From the NCBI GenBank assembly GCA_964521255.1, contig CAZFRM010000004.1, positions 1 to 64,000 of the forward strand: 64,000 bases of DNA, in the 5' to 3' direction. The position numbers were made by a program, and so were the translations under genes. Position 1 is the first letter of the stretch. Each line of letters starts with the position of its first letter. Positions 50,722 through 58,612 of this stretch are shown piece by piece. The notes below the pieces were generated by a model. It worked only from the letters and a program-made list of their open reading frames with translations, was not told the origin of the DNA and made no database searches. This stretch comes from ZC4RG29 sp964521255. Its GTDB lineage: Bacteria > Bacteroidota > Bacteroidia > Cytophagales > Cyclobacteriaceae.

Positions 50722-51240
50722 ATGTCAGTAAGCAATATCAGTACGGTTAAAGCCAGCGAAATAGATCTTAAAGAAAAGGTCGTTGCCATTCAACGCGTAG
50801 CCAAGGTGGTAAAAGGTGGACGTCGTTTCAGCTTCGCCGCTATTGTCGTTGTTGGTGATGGTAACGGTGTGGTAGGATATGGCCTTGGAAAGGCGAATGA
50901 AGTAACCGATGCGATAACCAAAGGAATTGACGATGCTAAAAAGCATCTTGTTAAGGTTCCGGTGATCAAAGGTACTGTGCCACATGAATCTATTGGTAAG
51001 TTTGGTGGCGGCTTTGTATTGTTAAAACCTGCTTCTCCTGGTACTGGAGTAATAGCTGGTGGTGCAATGCGGGCGGTGCTGGAAAGTGCTGGCGTTCATA
51101 ACGTTTTGGCAAAGTCGAAAGGATCGTCAAATCCGCACAATGTGGTAAAAGCAACATTCAAAGCTTTAACAAGCATGCGTGATGCACACACTATAGCAAA
51201 GAACAGGGGAGTTGCTTTATCTAAAGTATTTAACGGCTAA
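50722..51240 (+). CDS. rpsE: Ribosomal protein S5
   Basis: Decoding-fidelity protein of the small subunit, 172 residues. The N-terminal double-stranded-RNA-binding domain (VVAIQRVAKVVKGGRRFSFAAIVVVGDGNG in part) and the C-terminal ribosomal fold (GAMRAVLESAGVHNVLAKSKGSSNPHN in part) are complete. It is 5 nt upstream of rpmD. Confidence 0.98.
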   Translation: MSVSNISTVKASEIDLKEKVVAIQRVAKVVKGGRRFSFAAIVVVGDGNGVVGYGLGKANEVTDAITKGIDDAKKHLVKVPVIKGTVPHESIGKFGGGFVLLKPASPGTGVIAGGAMRAVLESAGVHNVLAKSKGSSNPHNVVKATFKALTSMRDAHTIAKNRGVALSKVFNG

Positions 51241-51245
51241 GCGAA

Positions 51246-51428
51246 ATGGCGAGAGTACAGATAACACAGACCAAAAGTCTGATTAAAAGAAAAGAGACGA
51301 CAATCAGGACCATGCAGGCTCTGGGCCTTGGAAAGGTCAGCAGCTCTAATGAAATCGAGTTGACTCCCCAGATAGAAGGCATGATCAAAAAAGTAAATCA
51401 TTTGATTACTGTTAAAGAACTGAAATAA
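51246..51428 (+). CDS. rpmD: Ribosomal protein L30
   Basis: Short large-subunit protein of 60 residues (VQITQTKSLIKRKETTIRTM, then LGLGKVSSSNEIELTPQIEGM). It lies between rpsE and rplO as in the spc operon and overlaps the rplO start by one base. Confidence 0.96.
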   Translation: MARVQITQTKSLIKRKETTIRTMQALGLGKVSSSNEIELTPQIEGMIKKVNHLITVKELK

Positions 51429-51874
51429 TGAAACTGCATACACTTAAACCAGCAGAAGGTTCTACTAAGACGAACAAAAGACTTGGCCGTGGTCAGGGTT
51501 CTGGCGGATCGACTGCAGGTCGTGGTCATAAAGGAGCAAAGTCACGTTCCGGCTACTCCAAGAAATTTGGTTTCGAAGGTGGTCAGATGCCCCTTCAGCG
51601 CCGTGTTCCTAAATTTGGTTTTAAGAATAATAATAAAGTATACTTTAAAGCTGTAAATCTTGATGCTCTTGAAGGCCTTTTAGAAAAGGTAAAAGGTGAG
51701 AATATCAGTCTACAGCTTCTTATTGATAATGGCATTATCGGAAAGAACGATAAAGTAAAAATTTTGGGAAGAGGCGAGTTAAAACAGAAAGTTAGCGTTG
51801 AGGCACATGCTTTCTCAGCTACTGCTGTAAAGGCTATTGAGAATGTGGGTGGGACTGCAACAACCGTGAAATAA
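51428..51874 (+). CDS. rplO: Ribosomal protein L15
   Basis: Late-assembly large-subunit protein of 148 residues. The basic Gly-rich N-terminus (RLGRGQGSGGSTAGRGHKG, about 18-36) and the FEGGQMPLQRRVPKFGFKN segment are complete. It overlaps both rpmD and secY starts by one base (TAATG), tying the ribosomal and translocon genes together. Confidence 0.98.
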   Translation: MKLHTLKPAEGSTKTNKRLGRGQGSGGSTAGRGHKGAKSRSGYSKKFGFEGGQMPLQRRVPKFGFKNNNKVYFKAVNLDALEGLLEKVKGENISLQLLIDNGIIGKNDKVKILGRGELKQKVSVEAHAFSATAVKAIENVGGTATTVK

Positions 51875-53187
51875 TGAAGCGATTCTTTACAACCATAAAG
51901 AACATTTTCTCTATTGAGGATCTTAGGGTCAGGATTCTGAACACCCTGGGCTTTCTGATCATTTTCAGATTGGGGTCCTATATTGTTCTTCCCGGTATCG
52001 ATCCTAACTTATTAGATACAGGATCCAAGGGAGGTATTTTTGATTTGATAAATACCTTTTTGGGCGGTTCATTTAATCGTGCTTCGATCTTTGCTTTGGG
52101 TATCATGCCCTACATTTCTGCATCGATTATAATCCAGTTGCTTACGGTTGCTTTTGCTCCTTTTCAGAAAATGCAAAAAGAAGGTGATTCTGGAAGAAAG
52201 AAATTGAATCAGTATACAAGAGTATTGACAATCGTAATCACTGCATTTCAGTCTTACGCATATATTAATGGAACAATTGAGCCAGCCGCAATTATCCAAC
52301 CGGGATTGTTTTTCTATTTCTCTTCTATAGTCATTCTTGTTGCCGGAACCATGTTTTGTATGTGGTTAGGTGAAAGAATAACGGATAAGGGTATAGGCAA
52401 TGGTATATCAATGCTGATCATGATCGGTATTGTAAGCCGTTTCCCCGGTGCAATTATCAATGAAGCAATGGATAAGCAGATTGGAGGAGCGCTTATTTTG
52501 ATAATCGAAATACTCGCTTTGTTCTTTGTTGTGATAGGTGTGATAATGCTTACACAAGCTATCAGAAGAATTCCTATCCAATATGCAAAACAGGTTATTG
52601 GAAATAAACTTTATGGTGGTAAGCGGGATTTCATACCTATGAAATTAAACTCTGCGGGAGTTATGCCTATCATCTTTGCGCAGGCGTTGATGTTTATTCC
52701 TGCTTTGTTGGCAGGTCTGTGGCGTGATAGTGACATCGGTGCTTACATCGGTTCAACTTTCTCAGACTTTACATCCTGGCAGTATAATTTATTATTTGCT
52801 TCGCTGATCCTGATATTCACGTTCTTTTACACGGCTATCACGATCAACTCAAATGATATTGCGGATAATTTAAAAAAGAATGGCGGCTTTATTCCAGGGA
52901 TTAAACCCGGGAAACAAACTGCTGACTTTATAGATACAGTTTTATCAAGAATCACTTTGCCGGGAGCATTGTTCCTGGCTGTCATTGCTATCCTTCCGGC
53001 GTTTGCTGTGCGGGCTGGCGTAGGACAGAACTTCGCTCAGTTTTATGGGGGTACTTCTTTGTTGATTATGGTGGGTGTTATTTTGGATACCCTTCAGCAA
53101 ATTGAAAGTTACCTGTTAATGAGACATTACGAAGGCATGATGAAATCAGGCAGGGTGAAAGGACGTTCTCAATTTGCTGCGGCTTAA
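51874..53187 (+). CDS. secY: Preprotein translocase subunit SecY
   Basis: Channel-forming subunit of the Sec translocon, 437 residues with ten membrane segments. The plug region follows the first span (LPGIDPNLLD), and the conserved cytoplasmic motifs YTRVLTIV, RIPIQYAKQVIG and the C5-loop LKKNGGFIPGIKPGKQTADFI (in part) are present, ending in the conserved RHYEGMMKSGRVKGR. The start lies in the rplO stop. Normal spc-operon position; map follows by 7 nt. Confidence 0.98.
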   Translation: MKRFFTTIKNIFSIEDLRVRILNTLGFLIIFRLGSYIVLPGIDPNLLDTGSKGGIFDLINTFLGGSFNRASIFALGIMPYISASIIIQLLTVAFAPFQKMQKEGDSGRKKLNQYTRVLTIVITAFQSYAYINGTIEPAAIIQPGLFFYFSSIVILVAGTMFCMWLGERITDKGIGNGISMLIMIGIVSRFPGAIINEAMDKQIGGALILIIEILALFFVVIGVIMLTQAIRRIPIQYAKQVIGNKLYGGKRDFIPMKLNSAGVMPIIFAQALMFIPALLAGLWRDSDIGAYIGSTFSDFTSWQYNLLFASLILIFTFFYTAITINSNDIADNLKKNGGFIPGIKPGKQTADFIDTVLSRITLPGALFLAVIAILPAFAVRAGVGQNFAQFYGGTSLLIMVGVILDTLQQIESYLLMRHYEGMMKSGRVKGRSQFAAA

Positions 53188-53194
53188 GCGCTGA

Positions 53195-53989
53195 ATGATT
53201 CATTTAAAAAACTTAGATGAGATTCAGGTAATTAAGGAAGGTGCACAGGTCCTCGCAAAGGCCCATGGTGAAGTAGCCAGGAAGATAAAACCAGGCGTAA
53301 AAACTATGGAACTTGACAGGGTTGCTGAAGAATATATTCGCGACTTTGGAGGTTCACCATCTTTTAAGAACTATAACGGTTTTCCTTCATCGCTATGTAT
53401 ATCAGTTAATGAAGTAGTTGTACATGGCTTTCCAGGAAAATACGAACTCAAAGAAGGCGACATCATCTCTATTGATTGTGGCGTTTTCTATAAAGGGTAC
53501 CACAGTGATTCGGCCTATACCTATCCACTGGAAGGAGTAAAAGGTGAAACCTTGTTATTACTTCAGCGGACGTATGATTCCCTTTATAAGGGAATTGAAC
53601 AGGCAAAGGCTGGAAACCGAATGGGCGATATAAGTTTTGCCATTCAAAGTTATGTTGAAAGCTTTGGTTATGGTGTAGTAAGGGAGTTAGTAGGTCATGG
53701 TGTTGGGAAAAAACTTCACGAAGATCCTGAGGTTCCAAACTATGGTAAGCGGGGAAAAGGAGTGAAGTTGGTGGAAGGAATGGTCATTGCCATTGAACCA
53801 ATGATTAACCAGGGAACGAAGAATGTGGTACAGGAAAGAGACGGATGGACAATAAGAACATCCGATCGTAAACCTTCAGCGCACTTTGAGCACATGGTAG
53901 CGATAGGGAAGAATGGGGCGGAAATATTGACAACGCACGAGTATATAGAGCATAATTATTCATATAAGTGGCGAAACAAAAGTCAATAG
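53195..53989 (+). CDS. map: Methionine aminopeptidase, type I
   Basis: Removes the initiator Met from new proteins. The 264 residues hold all five metal ligands: two Asp in SIDCGVFYKGYHSDSAYTY, His in GHGVGKKLHEDPE, Glu in AIEPMINQGT and Glu in HFEHMVAI. No N-terminal zinc-finger extension is present, so it is the standard bacterial form. The 3' end overlaps the infA start by 22 nt in another frame. Confidence 0.98.
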   Translation: MIHLKNLDEIQVIKEGAQVLAKAHGEVARKIKPGVKTMELDRVAEEYIRDFGGSPSFKNYNGFPSSLCISVNEVVVHGFPGKYELKEGDIISIDCGVFYKGYHSDSAYTYPLEGVKGETLLLLQRTYDSLYKGIEQAKAGNRMGDISFAIQSYVESFGYGVVRELVGHGVGKKLHEDPEVPNYGKRGKGVKLVEGMVIAIEPMINQGTKNVVQERDGWTIRTSDRKPSAHFEHMVAIGKNGAEILTTHEYIEHNYSYKWRNKSQ

Positions 53990-54186
53990 AACAGGACGGT
54001 ACCATTACAGAAGCATTGTCAAATGCTATGTTTCGGGTGCAACTGGAGAACGGTCATGAAGTACTGGCACATATATCTGGAAAAATGAGGATGAATTACA
54101 TCCGAATTTTACCGGGAGACAGAGTAAGGTTGGAAATGTCGCCTTACGATTTGACAAAAGGAAGAATTGTATTCAGATACAAATAG
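53968..54186 (+). CDS. infA: Translation initiation factor IF-1
   Basis: OB-fold factor of 72 residues that blocks the A site during initiation. The start is GTG at 53968 (GTG GCG AAA CAA), giving MAKQKSIEQDGTITEALSNA, the proper IF-1 N-terminus; no ATG fits. It overlaps the end of map by 22 nt, so its expression is probably coupled to map. Core segments are FRVQLENGHEVLAHISGKMR and GDRVRLEMSPYDLTKGRIV. Normal size. Confidence 0.97.
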   Translation: MAKQKSIEQDGTITEALSNAMFRVQLENGHEVLAHISGKMRMNYIRILPGDRVRLEMSPYDLTKGRIVFRYK

Positions 54187-54195
54187 AATAAAGCG

Positions 54196-54312
54196 ATGAA
54201 AGTAAAAGCATCTGTAAAAAAACGTAGCGCCGATTGCAAGATTATCAGGCGGAAGGGCAGATTGTATGTAATTAACAAGAAGAACCCTCGGTTTAAACAA
54301 AGACAAGGTTAA
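54196..54312 (+). CDS. rpmJ: Ribosomal protein L36 (zinc-free type)
   Basis: A 38-residue large-subunit protein: MKVKASVKKRSADCKIIRRK, then GRLYVINKKNPRFKQRQG. Of the C-x2-C...C...H zinc ligands of the common form only Cys14 remains, so it is the zinc-independent type. It lies between infA and rpsM, its classical place. Confidence 0.95.
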   Translation: MKVKASVKKRSADCKIIRRKGRLYVINKKNPRFKQRQG

Positions 54313-54330
54313 CATTTAACGATAGCAAAA

Positions 54331-54711
54331 ATGGCACGTATAGCTGGTGTAGATATTCCTGATAACAAGAGAGGCGAAATCGGCCTCACTTATATTTTCG
54401 GTATTGGCCGTAGGTCAGCACAGAGAATTCTTTCTGAAGCCAATATTGACTTGGATAAAAAAGTTAAGGATTGGAACGATGAAGAGTCTAATGTGGTCAG
54501 GGCTATCATCGCTGAGAAGTTCAAGATTGAAGGTGTACTTAAGTCTGAGATTCAATTAAGCATTAAACGCTTAATGGATATCGGCTGCTACCGCGGACTT
54601 CGCCATCGTAAAGGACTTCCTGTACGTGGCCAGACAACTAAAAATAATGCGCGTACGCGGAAAGGTAAGCGCAAGACCGTTGCTAACAAGAAGAAGGCAA
54701 CTAAAGGTTAA
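54331..54711 (+). CDS. rpsM: Ribosomal protein S13
   Basis: Small-subunit head protein bridging to the large subunit, 126 residues. Family blocks are MARIAGVDIPDNKRGEIGLTYIFGIGRRSAQRIL (in part) and the C-terminal GLRHRKGLPVRGQTTKNNARTRKGK. The tail is lysine-rich. First gene of the alpha segment, which has no separate promoter that I can see. Confidence 0.98.
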   Translation: MARIAGVDIPDNKRGEIGLTYIFGIGRRSAQRILSEANIDLDKKVKDWNDEESNVVRAIIAEKFKIEGVLKSEIQLSIKRLMDIGCYRGLRHRKGLPVRGQTTKNNARTRKGKRKTVANKKKATKG

Positions 54712-54737
54712 TTGAATTGAAATAATCCATTTATATA

Positions 54738-55136
54738 ATGGCAACAACAGAGAAAAGAAAAGATAAGGCAAAGAAAAGAGTAGTTAACGTTGAGGCTGTT
54801 GGTCAGGCTCATATCAAAGCTACTTTTAATAACATCATTATCGCTATGACGAACACCGCAGGACAGGTTATTTCCTGGGCGTCTGCAGGTAAGATGGGAT
54901 TCAAGGGATCAAAGAAAAATACACCTTATGCTGCTCAAACTGCAGCGCAGGAGTGTGCAACAAAAGCCTTTGAACTTGGTCTGAGAAAAGTAGAAGTATT
55001 TGTGAAAGGCCCCGGAGCAGGAAGAGAGTCGGCAATTCGTACTATTCAAATAGCAGGAATTGAAGTCACTGCCATCCGTGATATGACTCCGCTGCCACAC
55101 AATGGTTGCCGTCCTCCTAAGAGAAGAAGAGTTTAA
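54738..55136 (+). CDS. rpsK: Ribosomal protein S11
   Basis: Platform protein of the small subunit, 132 residues. It starts with a short lysine-rich tail and has AHIKATFNNIIIAMTNTAGQVISWASAGKMGF (in part) and GAGRESAIRTIQIAG, with the end HNGCRPPKRRRV. 26 nt after rpsM. Confidence 0.98.
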   Translation: MATTEKRKDKAKKRVVNVEAVGQAHIKATFNNIIIAMTNTAGQVISWASAGKMGFKGSKKNTPYAAQTAAQECATKAFELGLRKVEVFVKGPGAGRESAIRTIQIAGIEVTAIRDMTPLPHNGCRPPKRRRV

Positions 55137-55168
55137 AAGAAAATTAATAGTACCAGTTACAGAAAGAA

Positions 55169-55774
55169 ATGGCACGTTACACAGGACCCAAAGTTCGAAT
55201 ATCAAGACGCTTCAATGAGCCAATTTTAGGAGAGAATAAAGCTCTTCAAAAGAAAGCTTATGCGCCTGGACAGCATGGTCGCGGCAAGAAGCGCAAGCAA
55301 TCAGAATACGCTATTCAGCTCGCGGAAAAACAAAAGGCAAAGTATATTTACGGTTTGCTTGAAAGACAGTTTGCAAAACTGTTCAACACAGCTTCCAGTA
55401 AAAAAGGCGTGACTGGCGAAGTGTTACTTCAATTGCTTGAAGCAAGATTAGATAACACCGTGTTTAGATTGGGAATTGCTCCTACTCGTCGCGCGGCACG
55501 CCAATTGGTTCTTCACAAGCACATAACGGTAAATGGCGACGTTGTTAATATATCATCATTTACACTAAGACCTGGCGATCTTATTGGTGTTCGTGAACGT
55601 TCCAAATCACTGGAGGTAGTAAGCAATAGTCTTTCACTTCAAGGATCAAGAAAATATAACTGGCTGGAATGGGATAATAGTGAAATGGTCGGTAAGATCA
55701 TTAACCTCCCCTTGCGTCAGGATATTCCCGAGAACATCAACGAGCAGTTAATCGTCGAATTGTACTCTAAGTAA
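55169..55774 (+). CDS. rpsD: Ribosomal protein S4
   Basis: Assembly-initiating small-subunit protein and translational repressor in many bacteria, 201 residues. N-terminal ARYTGPKVRISRRFNEPILG lacks the zinc-type cysteines. The S4 RNA-binding domain is at LLQLLEARLDNTVFRLGIAPTRRAARQLV (in part) and HKHITVNGDVVN. Located between rpsK and rpoA; control of this segment by S4 is known in other bacteria but not shown here. Confidence 0.98.
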   Translation: MARYTGPKVRISRRFNEPILGENKALQKKAYAPGQHGRGKKRKQSEYAIQLAEKQKAKYIYGLLERQFAKLFNTASSKKGVTGEVLLQLLEARLDNTVFRLGIAPTRRAARQLVLHKHITVNGDVVNISSFTLRPGDLIGVRERSKSLEVVSNSLSLQGSRKYNWLEWDNSEMVGKIINLPLRQDIPENINEQLIVELYSK

Positions 55775-55800
55775 TTTTATCAACCGCTAACACAAACTCT

Positions 55801-56790
55801 ATGTCGATATTAGCATTTCAAATGCCTGAAAAGGTTGTGATGGAAAAATCTGATGATTTTCATGGTCTTTTCACATTCAAACCTTTGGAAAAAGGATATG
55901 GTGTATCCATAGGCAATGCACTCAGAAGGATTCTTCTATCATCACTTGAAGGATATGCCATCACAGGTATTAAAATTCCTGGCGTGCTGCATGAGTTTTC
56001 AACCATCGAAGGTGTTGTTGAAGATGTAGCAGAAATTATTCTGAACCTTAAAATGGTTCGTTTCAAGAAAATTGCAGACAGCTTTGATAATAAAATTACC
56101 GTTAGCATTAAAAAGCAAAAGCAATTCAGCGCTGGTGATATAGCGAAGTTTACTTCAGCATTCGAAATACTTAATCCTGAACATGTGATTTGTAATTTGG
56201 ATGAAGCTACAAACATCGAAATCGAACTTACGGTAGAAAAAGGAAGAGGATATCTTCCAGCTGAAGAAAACAAACCTGCTGAACAAGTATTTGGCCACAT
56301 TCCTATCGATGCGATTTTCACACCAATAAAAAATGTGAAGTATAGCGTTGAGAACACACGTGTGGAGCAAAAAACTGACTACGAAAAGCTGTTGATCGAT
56401 ATTGAAACCGATGGATCTATTCATCCTGAAAAAGCTCTTGAAGGCGCTGCTCATATTCTGATTCAACATTTCAGGTTGTTCTCTGATAAATCAATCGAAC
56501 TCGAAACCGGCAAAGATGCAGAAATCGAGCAGGTGGATGAAGAGATGCTTCATATGAGAAAGTTACTCAAGACACCGCTACATGATCTTGATTTGTCTGT
56601 CAGAGCATATAACTGCTTGAAGGCTGCTGATGTAAAATCACTTGGCGATCTTGTGCAGCTTGAGATTTCAGACATGATGAAGTTCAGGAATTTTGGAAAG
56701 AAATCACTTGCCGAACTGGAACAGTTGGTAGCAGAGAAAAATCTGACTTTCGGTATGGACCTCGGTAAGTATAAACTCGAAGAAGATTAA
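55801..56790 (+). CDS. rpoA: RNA polymerase alpha subunit
   Basis: 329 residues. The N-terminal dimerisation domain (FKPLEKGYGVSIGNALRRILLSSLEGYAITGIKI in part, through FGHIPIDAIFTPIKNVKYSV) extends to about 230, and the C-terminal domain (about 255-320) shows LLKTPLHDLDLSVRAYNCLKAA and KFRNFGKKSLAELE, the region that binds promoter UP DNA and activators. The full-length CTD is present. 26 nt after rpsD. Confidence 0.98.
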   Translation: MSILAFQMPEKVVMEKSDDFHGLFTFKPLEKGYGVSIGNALRRILLSSLEGYAITGIKIPGVLHEFSTIEGVVEDVAEIILNLKMVRFKKIADSFDNKITVSIKKQKQFSAGDIAKFTSAFEILNPEHVICNLDEATNIEIELTVEKGRGYLPAEENKPAEQVFGHIPIDAIFTPIKNVKYSVENTRVEQKTDYEKLLIDIETDGSIHPEKALEGAAHILIQHFRLFSDKSIELETGKDAEIEQVDEEMLHMRKLLKTPLHDLDLSVRAYNCLKAADVKSLGDLVQLEISDMMKFRNFGKKSLAELEQLVAEKNLTFGMDLGKYKLEED

Positions 56791-56795
56791 TAGAA

Positions 56796-57359
56796 ATGAG
56801 ACACGGGAAGAAAATTAATCATTTGGGCAGAACCGCCAGTCACAGGAGTGCTTTACTCTCCAATATGGCTTCTTCCCTGATTCTGAATAAAAGAATAACG
56901 ACAACGGTAGCTAAGGCAAAGGCTTTGCGCAAATATGTTGAGCCTCTTTTAACAAAAGCTAAATTGGATACCACTCACTCCAGAAGAACAGTTTTCTCCT
57001 ATCTCCAAAACAAGGAATCGGTAAAAACGTTGTTCGGCGAAGTTGCATCGAAGATCAGCGATCGTCCGGGAGGCTATACCAGAATAATTAAACTGGCTGA
57101 CACTCGCCTGGGTGACAATGCTGAAATGTGTCTCATTGAATTGGTTGACTTTAACACCCTTTACACTAAGGAAGGCGTAGCGAAGAAGGCTAAGACGCGC
57201 AGAAGCAGAAGAGGTGGAAAGAAAGCAACTGAGGGCCCGGAAACGGTTGAAGCGATAGAAGAAGTTGCAGAAGCTGAAACTCCTGAGGCAGAAGCAGAAA
57301 AGAAGCCGGTAAAAAAGACAGCAGCGAAAAAGACCTCTAAAAAGAGTGACAAAAAATAA
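56796..57359 (+). CDS. rplQ: Ribosomal protein L17, with charged C-terminal tail
   Basis: Tunnel-exit large-subunit protein. Of 187 residues, the L17 core covers about 1-120 (GRTASHRSALLSNMASSLI, then AKALRKYVEPLLTKAK, GDNAEMCLIELVDFN). The remaining 60 residues are a low-complexity tail rich in Lys, Glu, Ala (EAIEEVAEAETPEAEAEKK, then KKTAAKKTSKKSDKK) which is likely disordered and typical for the phylum in kind if not length. Last gene of the ribosomal cluster; terminator at 57381. Confidence 0.97.
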   Translation: MRHGKKINHLGRTASHRSALLSNMASSLILNKRITTTVAKAKALRKYVEPLLTKAKLDTTHSRRTVFSYLQNKESVKTLFGEVASKISDRPGGYTRIIKLADTRLGDNAEMCLIELVDFNTLYTKEGVAKKAKTRRSRRGGKKATEGPETVEAIEEVAEAETPEAEAEKKPVKKTAAKKTSKKSDKK

Positions 57360-57380
57360 AGTGACGAAAAGTCTTTATAT

Positions 57381-57418
57381 AAAGGGATTGGATGTTTTAC
57401 TCCAATCCCTTTTTTATT
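57381..57418 (+). terminator. Terminator after rplQ
   Basis: AAAGGGATTGGA (57381-57392) and TCCAATCCCTTT (57401-57412) form a perfect 12-bp stem around an 8-nt loop, followed by a T-rich tail. It closes the long S10-spc-alpha transcript. Confidence 0.95.
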
Positions 57419-57488
57419 TTCATTTCTCACTCAGAAATTAACCTGAATAGTCTTATTCCTCAAAAACGTAATTATTTTTGTAACCGTT

Positions 57489-58598
57489 ATGCCAAACAAA
57501 GCCTATCTACTTCTTGAAGACGGCCTTCTGGTTGAAGGCACAGCTATCGGTAAAATCGGCACCACGGGTGGCGAGATATGTTTCAATACCGGAATGACTG
57601 GTTACCAGGAGATCTATACCGATCCGTCCTACTATGGGCAGATAATTGTTAACACCACGGCACACATCGGTAACTATGGTACCATGGATAGTGAACAGGA
57701 ATCCGATAATCCGAAAATTGCCGGACTCGTGGTAAACGAATTCTCACAAGAGTATAGCCGGAAGATGTCACGGGAGAGTTTGCAGCAATACCTTGAGAAA
57801 AATAATATGGTAGGTATTGCAGATGTAGACACCCGAATGCTGGTGAGATATATTCGGAGTAAGGGAGCCATGAATGCACTCATCTCATCAGAGCTTACTC
57901 CCGATGAGATGAAGCAAGCAATTAAGAAAGTTCCATCCATGGATGGATTGGAATTGTCTTCCATCGTCACTACATCAAAACCATATTTTGTTGGAAACGA
58001 AGATGCGTCATTGAAAATCGCAGCCATCGATTATGGCATTAAGAAAAATATTTTAGAGAATCTCGCAGAGCGTGGATGCTACATAAAAATATTTCCCGCT
58101 AAGACAACTGTTGAAGAAATGGAGCAATGGAACCCGGATGGTTATTTTCTCTCTAACGGACCGGGTGACCCTGCGGCAATGGATTATGCTGTTAAAACGG
58201 TAGAAAAAATTTTAGATACGGATAAACCAACGTTCGGTATTTGCCTGGGGCACCAGTTGCTGGCGCGCGCCAGTGGAATTTCAACATACAAGATGCATCA
58301 CGGTCATCGTGGCTTGAATCATCCAGTTAAAAATTTGATTTCTGGAAAGGGCGAGATGACTTCACAGAATCATGGCTTTGCTGTTAGTGAAAAAGATGTT
58401 GAAGCTAACAAGCATGTTGATGTTACCCACGTACATCTGAATGATAATACCATCATGGGTATTCGCCGCAAGGATAAAAAAGCATTTTCTGTACAATATC
58501 ATCCTGAGGCATCACCAGGTCCTCATGACTCACGATACCTGTTCGACCAGTTTGTCGAAATGGTTAAAGCAGATCAATTACTTACTGTAAACAAATAA
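57489..58598 (+). CDS. carA: Carbamoyl-phosphate synthase small subunit
   Basis: Glutaminase subunit that provides ammonia for carbamoyl phosphate in pyrimidine and arginine synthesis. It has 369 residues: an N-terminal CPSase domain (GEICFNTGMTGYQEIYTDPSY, in part) and a class I amidotransferase domain with the nucleophile Cys in FGICLGHQL (about 251) and the His-x-Glu pair in QYHPEASPGPH (about 338-340). No carB lies next to it. Its promoter may be TATTTTTG (57473-57480), which would leave almost no leader; the -33 part is not clear. Confidence 0.98.
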   Translation: MPNKAYLLLEDGLLVEGTAIGKIGTTGGEICFNTGMTGYQEIYTDPSYYGQIIVNTTAHIGNYGTMDSEQESDNPKIAGLVVNEFSQEYSRKMSRESLQQYLEKNNMVGIADVDTRMLVRYIRSKGAMNALISSELTPDEMKQAIKKVPSMDGLELSSIVTTSKPYFVGNEDASLKIAAIDYGIKKNILENLAERGCYIKIFPAKTTVEEMEQWNPDGYFLSNGPGDPAAMDYAVKTVEKILDTDKPTFGICLGHQLLARASGISTYKMHHGHRGLNHPVKNLISGKGEMTSQNHGFAVSEKDVEANKHVDVTHVHLNDNTIMGIRRKDKKAFSVQYHPEASPGPHDSRYLFDQFVEMVKADQLLTVNK

Positions 58599-58612
58599 AT
58601 CCCTTACCAACT

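Noticed and set aside
55860..56357. 165-codon ORF antisense to rpoA
   Set aside because: It mirrors the coding bias of rpoA and shows no protein-family feature; long antisense ORFs occur throughout the rpoB, rpoC and L-protein genes for the same reason.
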